Of a stretch of 18,370 bases of DNA, positions 14,461 to 18,370 are shown in pieces. Source of the DNA: CAYNFS01 sp964396685 (GTDB lineage: Bacteria; Patescibacteriota; Doudnabacteria; UBA920; 2-01-FULL-46-14). Below the pieces are notes generated by a model. That model saw only the letters and a list, made by a program, of their open reading frames with translations, made no database searches and had not been told where the DNA came from. The stretch's first letter is position 1. Each line of letters opens with the position of its first letter. The translations under genes and the position numbers were made by a program. The stretch spans positions 1-18,370 of the forward strand of contig CAYNFS010000017.1 of the NCBI GenBank assembly GCA_964396685.1, in the 5' to 3' direction.

Positions 14461-15966
14461 GCAGATACAAAAATTTTGTATAAGGACTTAAGCTTCCTAA
14501 TTCAAGGTTGCTGTTTTGAAATTAGTAAAGAGTATGGAACAGGCCAAAAGGAATCAGTTTATGTTAATTTGTTGAAAGAGTCTTTGGAGATGAAGGGTCT
14601 GCAAGTCGAGAAAGAAAAATCAATTCAGATTCGTTCTTCCAAGACGGGCAAGATTATGGGGACCTATCGTCCAGACTTGATTATTAACGGGAAAATTATC
14701 ATGGAAGTTAAATCAACTTCTTATCCTATTAAGCAAGACGAGAGGCAGTTATATCATTATTTGCGAAACAGTAATTATGAATTAGGTTATCTAGTTAATT
14801 TCAGCACCAAGTCCCTGTTTATCAAACGAATTATTTACACTAATAACAACAAACCTTTTCTAAAGATTCTTTCGTGCGCTTTTGTGTTATTTTTCGTGTG
14901 GTTTGGTGTATCCAAAGCGGCGACGCTGTACGCAGGCTCTGCCTATGAGACCGTCTATGAAGGAGAGACTTTTGTCGTGGAGTGGTACCTGGACACCGAA
15001 GGAGCAAGCGTCAATTCTTTGTCACTTAAGCTTTATTTTACGCCAGATACGTTGGAAGTTGCGGAAGCCAGTCCGGGAGACTCTTTGATCAGTTTATGGA
15101 TCAAGCCGCCGCAGTTTTCAAATTCACAAGGGGTGGCGGAGCTTGTCGGAGGAGCGCCTTTGGGGTTTAAGCGGACTGATGCCCCGATTTTCCGCACAAT
15201 CTTTCGGGCCAAAACTTCTGGCCGGGCAAGTATCAGTATGGATCAAACATCGCTTGCTTTGGGAGGGGAAGCAGGGGGGGAGCCTCTGCCCCTGCGATTC
15301 CGGGTTTTGGATTTTGCGGTTCTGCCCAAAGATGCAAAGCCAGTGGCCATAAGCTCCCCCACGCATCCTGACCCGGACAAATGGTACAAAGAAAACCGCG
15401 CAGTGATTACATTTGTTCCCGACCCAAAAGAAGAATACAGTTACAGCATGAGTTCCAATCTGGATGTTTTCCCGGACGATGTCGCGGATGAGCAGATGAG
15501 CGAGCTGGTTTACGAAAATCTTCCTGACGGGATTTATTATTTCAAACTAAATTCTAAAATCGGCCCCGGAGTTTGGCAGGAGGCCGGGGTGTTCCGGGTG
15601 CAAATTGACGCAACGGCTCCGGAACTATTTGTTCCCGTTGTGAGCAAAACCTCGGATGCTTTCGGCGGCAGGCCATTTTTAAGTTTTGCCGCGATTGACA
15701 AGGTTTCGGGAATATCGCACTATAAAATCAAGATTGGAATAATTAGCGAGTGGAAAACCGCCCAATCTCCTTTTGTATTACCAAGATTTTATATTGGCAA
15801 TAAGGTTTTGGTAGAGGCCTCGGATTTTGCCGGAAATGCTCGCCTTGCAGAAATTTCTCATCAAAACCGTTTTTGGCCTTTTGTTTTCGGACTCATTATG
15901 GCCGGTTTAATTATCTTGGGTGTCGGGGTTTATAGGAGGCGGACGAGACACAAAAATGAGCCGTAA
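14425..15966 (+). CDS. GxxExxY (PD-(D/E)XK-like) domain fused to a membrane-anchored cohesin-like protein
   Basis: The protein has 513 residues from ATG 14425; the open frame begins at 14377 but that overlaps the dockerin gene. Residues 14-140 are a GxxExxY family domain: the signature is GQKESVY (G40, E43, Y46). A PD-(D/E)XK nuclease-like core reads RPDLII (P83, D84) then MEVKS (E94, K96). Such proteins normally stand alone at about 125 residues. Here the frame runs straight into a signal or anchor segment (PFLKILSCAFVLFFVWFGVSKA, split: PFLKILSC and AFVLFFVWFGVSKA, about 145-168). A cohesin-like beta domain follows (about 170-285), then an SPTHP-x-x-x-KWY domain, an Ig-like domain and a C-terminal membrane helix (FGLIMAGLIILGVGVY) with a basic tail. 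There is no in-frame ATG or TTG near the junction; GTG 14884 would leave too short a signal. Signal peptidase could split the product after VSKA. The next gene is a paralogue and overlaps by 11 bases. Confidence 0.82.
   Translation: MNTNKHENNAHEADTKILYKDLSFLIQGCCFEISKEYGTGQKESVYVNLLKESLEMKGLQVEKEKSIQIRSSKTGKIMGTYRPDLIINGKIIMEVKSTSYPIKQDERQLYHYLRNSNYELGYLVNFSTKSLFIKRIIYTNNNKPFLKILSCAFVLFFVWFGVSKAATLYAGSAYETVYEGETFVVEWYLDTEGASVNSLSLKLYFTPDTLEVAEASPGDSLISLWIKPPQFSNSQGVAELVGGAPLGFKRTDAPIFRTIFRAKTSGRASISMDQTSLALGGEAGGEPLPLRFRVLDFAVLPKDAKPVAISSPTHPDPDKWYKENRAVITFVPDPKEEYSYSMSSNLDVFPDDVADEQMSELVYENLPDGIYYFKLNSKIGPGVWQEAGVFRVQIDATAPELFVPVVSKTSDAFGGRPFLSFAAIDKVSGISHYKIKIGIISEWKTAQSPFVLPRFYIGNKVLVEASDFAGNARLAEISHQNRFWPFVFGLIMAGLIILGVGVYRRRTRHKNEP
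14871..14898 (-). repeat. Inverted CACGAA-type repeat at the 3' edge of the GxxExxY unit
   Basis: TTCGTGCGC at 14871-14879 is the exact reverse complement of 14452-14460, and TTATTTTTCGTG at 14887-14898 mirrors 14440-14450 with one extra T. It lies within the coding region and encodes the hydrophobic residues SCAFVLFFV. Confidence 0.75.
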
Positions 15967-17980
15967 AGAAAAACTTCTGGTTGTTGGAGGAGCGGTTATT
16001 TTTCTCATGGGCAGCTTTTTGTTTTTTTCCAGAGCTTCCGCTGCCACTTTGTCGGTAAGTCCGGCGGCCGGAACTTTTACGGCCGGCAGCACTTTTGATG
16101 TCTCGGTTTATCTGAATACCGAGAGCCAATCAGTGAATGCTGTGCGGACTTTTTTGAGTTTTCCCCCGGATAAACTCCAGCTTGTCTCCAAAGGGACCGG
16201 TCCTTCAATCATTGCGGTTTACACGAGCCCGCCCCGGTTTGACAATCAAGCCGGGATTATTGATCTGCAAGGGGGGATCCCGGGAGGAATCAATGTCTCA
16301 AGCGGCGTTATCACGACCTTTACCTTTCGGGTCAAGACCGTGGGCACAGCAATCCTGCGTTTTCGCGACGAGTCAACCGTGCTTTTAAACGATGGGCAGG
16401 GCACTGAAGCTCTGCGCCGCAAGCAGGATGGGATATATGAACTGGTGCTGCCTCCGCCGGCCGGTCCAATCGTGTCTTCTCCGACGCATCCCGAGCAGGG
16501 GAAATGGTATTCCAATATCACCGCTACACTGGTTTGGGCGCCGGAGGATCCGGCTGTAACCGCTTACAGTTATGTCATCAATACCAATCCGACGGATACT
16601 CCGGATGACATTTCGGAAGGCGCCAAAACCTCCGTAACTTACCGGAATTTGTCTGACGGAATGCACTTTTTTCACATCAAGGCTTTGCGGGCTGGCGCTT
16701 GGGGGGGGGTGACGCATTTTGCCGTAGATATTGATTCCTCTCCTCCGGCCGAATTCCCCATAGAAATTATCCCGGGTGCACGGACGGCGAGAAGGCAGCC
16801 CGTGATTCAGTTCGCCACCACTGACGCCCTCTCGGGGCTTGATCATTACGAATTAAAGCTTATTCCGCTGACTGTCAAAACCAATGAACAGCCCTTGTTT
16901 ATTGAGGCCACCAGCCCCTATATAACTTCCCTTTTGGAGTTTGGAAGTTATGATGTGGTTGTTCGCGCTTATGATAAAGCCGGCAATTACCGGGAGGCCT
17001 TAAGAAAGCTTAAAATCGTAAGCAACGTTTTCCGCTTTATTGGCGAGCGGGGCCTTGAGATTAGAAGCACTTGGGTGGTCCCGTGGCTGTGGTTTTGGAT
17101 CATTCTGGCGCTGTTGCTTCTGATTTTCGGGTACTTGGCTTTCCGGCTTGCGCGCTGGCACAGGCGGCTGGATTTGAGCCGTGCCCAAAAAGCATTGCCG
17201 GAGCATATCTCCTCCCAGCTTGACGAGCTTAAGCGCTACCGCGAGAGGTACGGCAAGATTTATCTCCTGTTTTTGGCTTGCGGGTTGTCCTTGTTTTTGG
17301 GAAATCAGGCTTTTGCGCAGCAAGTCGAATTTGCCCCCCCGCTTGTCACGACGGTTTCACGAAATATCACCAATGAAGAAATTTTCTATGTCGGGGGCAA
17401 GACGGATGCAGCGGATACGGAAGTGATTATTTATTTGCAGAATCTCACCAGCGGGGAAACAATCAGCGAGAGGGTCATTTCGGATAAGCAAGGCGACTGG
17501 TTTTACCGACATAACGCTTTTTTAAGCAACGGGAACTATCTTTTGTGGGCGCAGAGCAAAATTGGCGAAGAGTTGAGTCCGCCGAGTCCCCAAATCCAGC
17601 TTACGGTACGGCGCACAGCTTTGCAGTTCGGGGCATCCCGCATAAGTTTTGAGGCCATGTATTTGGGCATCATCGTTATGCTGGCAATAATTTTGAGTCT
17701 GCTCATGGCGTATACCGTATACCATGCCGTGCATGGCCGCCGGAAAAATCAACTGTTACTCAAAGAGATTCGTCAAGCCGAAGAATCAGTGCGGCGCGGG
17801 TTTGCCGTACTGCGGCGTGATATTCAGGCGGAGCTTTCGATTATTCATCAGGCAAAGTTGAGTAAAGCTTTGTCTGCCGAAGAAGAGCAGCGCGAGCAGC
17901 AACTTTTGAAGGATCTTGACGAGATTGAGAAATATATCGGTAAGGAGATTTGGGAGGTAGAAAAGGCCGAAAGCGTTTGA
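15956..17980 (+). CDS. Multi-pass membrane protein with cohesin-like and Ig-like domains and a cytoplasmic coiled coil
   Basis: The protein has 674 residues from ATG 15956, which gives a clean signal peptide (MSRKEKLLVVGGAVIFLMGS, then FLFFSRASA); GTG 15920 would add 12 residues lacking that character. A cohesin-like domain spans about 30-160 (GTFTAGSTFDVSVYLNTES, FPPDKLQLV, FTFRVKTVGTAILRF). An SPTHPEQGKWY domain and an Ig-like domain follow to about 365, as in the upstream paralogue. A membrane helix at about 375-400 (LWFWIILALLLLIFGYLAF) leads to a short basic cytoplasmic stretch. A second hydrophobic segment, about 434-456 (IYLLFLACGLSLFLG, then NQAFAQQ), looks like an internal signal peptide. 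Another Ig-like domain and a third helix (about 567-592) follow, then a charged coiled-coil tail to the end. The protein seems a fusion of a paralogue-like unit with a second secreted unit. It is a likely surface receptor or scaffold for the dockerin protein. Confidence 0.8.
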   Translation: MSRKEKLLVVGGAVIFLMGSFLFFSRASAATLSVSPAAGTFTAGSTFDVSVYLNTESQSVNAVRTFLSFPPDKLQLVSKGTGPSIIAVYTSPPRFDNQAGIIDLQGGIPGGINVSSGVITTFTFRVKTVGTAILRFRDESTVLLNDGQGTEALRRKQDGIYELVLPPPAGPIVSSPTHPEQGKWYSNITATLVWAPEDPAVTAYSYVINTNPTDTPDDISEGAKTSVTYRNLSDGMHFFHIKALRAGAWGGVTHFAVDIDSSPPAEFPIEIIPGARTARRQPVIQFATTDALSGLDHYELKLIPLTVKTNEQPLFIEATSPYITSLLEFGSYDVVVRAYDKAGNYREALRKLKIVSNVFRFIGERGLEIRSTWVVPWLWFWIILALLLLIFGYLAFRLARWHRRLDLSRAQKALPEHISSQLDELKRYRERYGKIYLLFLACGLSLFLGNQAFAQQVEFAPPLVTTVSRNITNEEIFYVGGKTDAADTEVIIYLQNLTSGETISERVISDKQGDWFYRHNAFLSNGNYLLWAQSKIGEELSPPSPQIQLTVRRTALQFGASRISFEAMYLGIIVMLAIILSLLMAYTVYHAVHGRRKNQLLLKEIRQAEESVRRGFAVLRRDIQAELSIIHQAKLSKALSAEEEQREQQLLKDLDEIEKYIGKEIWEVEKAESV

Positions 17981-17989
17981 GTCGCCCAC

Positions 17990-18018
17990 TTGACAAATAT
18001 GGGAGCAGGATCTAAAAT
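17990..18018 (+). promoter_or_regulatory. rRNA operon promoter
   Basis: A perfect -35 TTGACA at 17990-17995, a 17-bp spacer, and TAAAAT at 18013-18018. It starts only nine bases after the stop codon of the membrane protein gene, with no terminator between, so readthrough from the upstream operon into the rRNA leader is possible. Confidence 0.8.
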
Positions 18019-18315
18019 TAAGACAGCCTTGAGTATTAAGCATCTTTGAAAAAAGCCCGTTCTAAAAGACGGAGCAAGGAGATAAAAAACCGCCAAATAA
18101 TTAGCTAATCCGAGAAACGTGTGTGAGGGATATGGCACGTGGAAAGCGTGTTTTTTGTCGCTCAAGGACAGCACTTTGACAATTGAATAGTGATAGGAAA
18201 CCCCGACGTTTCAGTCGGGGTAAATTACGCGTCAATTGACTCCGACCGAAGCGTCGGAGTTCCCCGTTGAATGACCGGGGCCAAAAAAGTCATTCAAACC
18301 AGCTCATATTGAGCT
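18019..18315 (+). promoter_or_regulatory. 16S rRNA leader with boxA-like site and hairpins
   Basis: No gene is seen here. GCACTTTGACAAT at 18171-18183 resembles the rrn antitermination boxA (GCTCTTTAACAAT, 11 of 13). Downstream are perfect hairpins: CCCCGAC/GTCGGGG (18201-18220), ACTCCGAC/GTCGGAGT (18239-18260), TTGAATGAC/GTCATTCAA (18267-18297) and AGCTCA/TGAGCT (18301-18315). CCCCG at 18262-18266 can instead pair with CGGGG at 18276-18280, which would compete with the third hairpin. These are likely processing and antitermination structures. Confidence 0.7.

Positions 18316-18370
<55 letters not shown>

Noticed and set aside
12731..14860. Two nearby nuclease-like genes as a restriction or defence system
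   Set aside because: There is no methyltransferase, specificity or helicase subunit, and a secreted dockerin gene separates them; their repeat borders suggest independent elements.

Overview
The window looks like a chromosomal piece of a Candidate Phyla Radiation (Patescibacteria) bacterium, most likely Parcubacteria-like, with near-balanced base composition. The reasons are the very large Ser/Thr/Gly-rich secreted proteins, a tail-fibre-like protein of a type common in those genomes, mostly absent Shine-Dalgarno sites, and small accessory genes embedded in short repeats. The lineage is an inference. The 16S rRNA gene that would settle it begins only in the last ~55 bases.

Layout. 1-2215: a surface or tail-fibre-like protein with YadA-type head repeats, cut by a 10-N assembly gap and by the window start. 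2212-2878: a nonamer repeat array followed by a four-helix-bundle (23S IVS-type) gene that carries the same nonamer in-frame. 2912-10881: a good promoter, a small membrane-anchored protein, and a 2420-residue secreted repeat protein, closed by a bidirectional terminator at 10891-10939. 10955-12289 (minus strand): a lone seven-bladed YVTN beta-propeller protein with its own promoter and the only canonical AGGAGG ribosome site in the window. 12290-13090: a repeat-dense stretch holding two ~76-bp palindromes, a half copy, inverted repeats and a GIY-YIG nuclease gene. 13095-17980: three tightly packed secreted or membrane genes, namely an FN3/dockerin protein, a GxxExxY (PD-(D/E)XK-like) domain fused to a membrane-anchored cohesin-like protein, and a larger cohesin-like paralogue. 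17981-18370: an rRNA promoter, boxA-like leader and the 5' end of 16S rRNA.

How the genes relate. Nearly everything concerns the cell surface. The dockerin gene next to two membrane-anchored cohesin-like proteins suggests a self-contained surface attachment set. The most unusual signal is that three unrelated small genes (four-helix bundle, GIY-YIG, GxxExxY) each sit inside their own short-repeat signature at a boundary of a surface-protein gene. In the GxxExxY case the element has fused in-frame to the downstream gene, and its terminal inverted repeat encodes the hydrophobic core of the signal or anchor segment. These look like small nuclease- or helix-bundle-carrying mobile units, but mobility is inferred, not shown.
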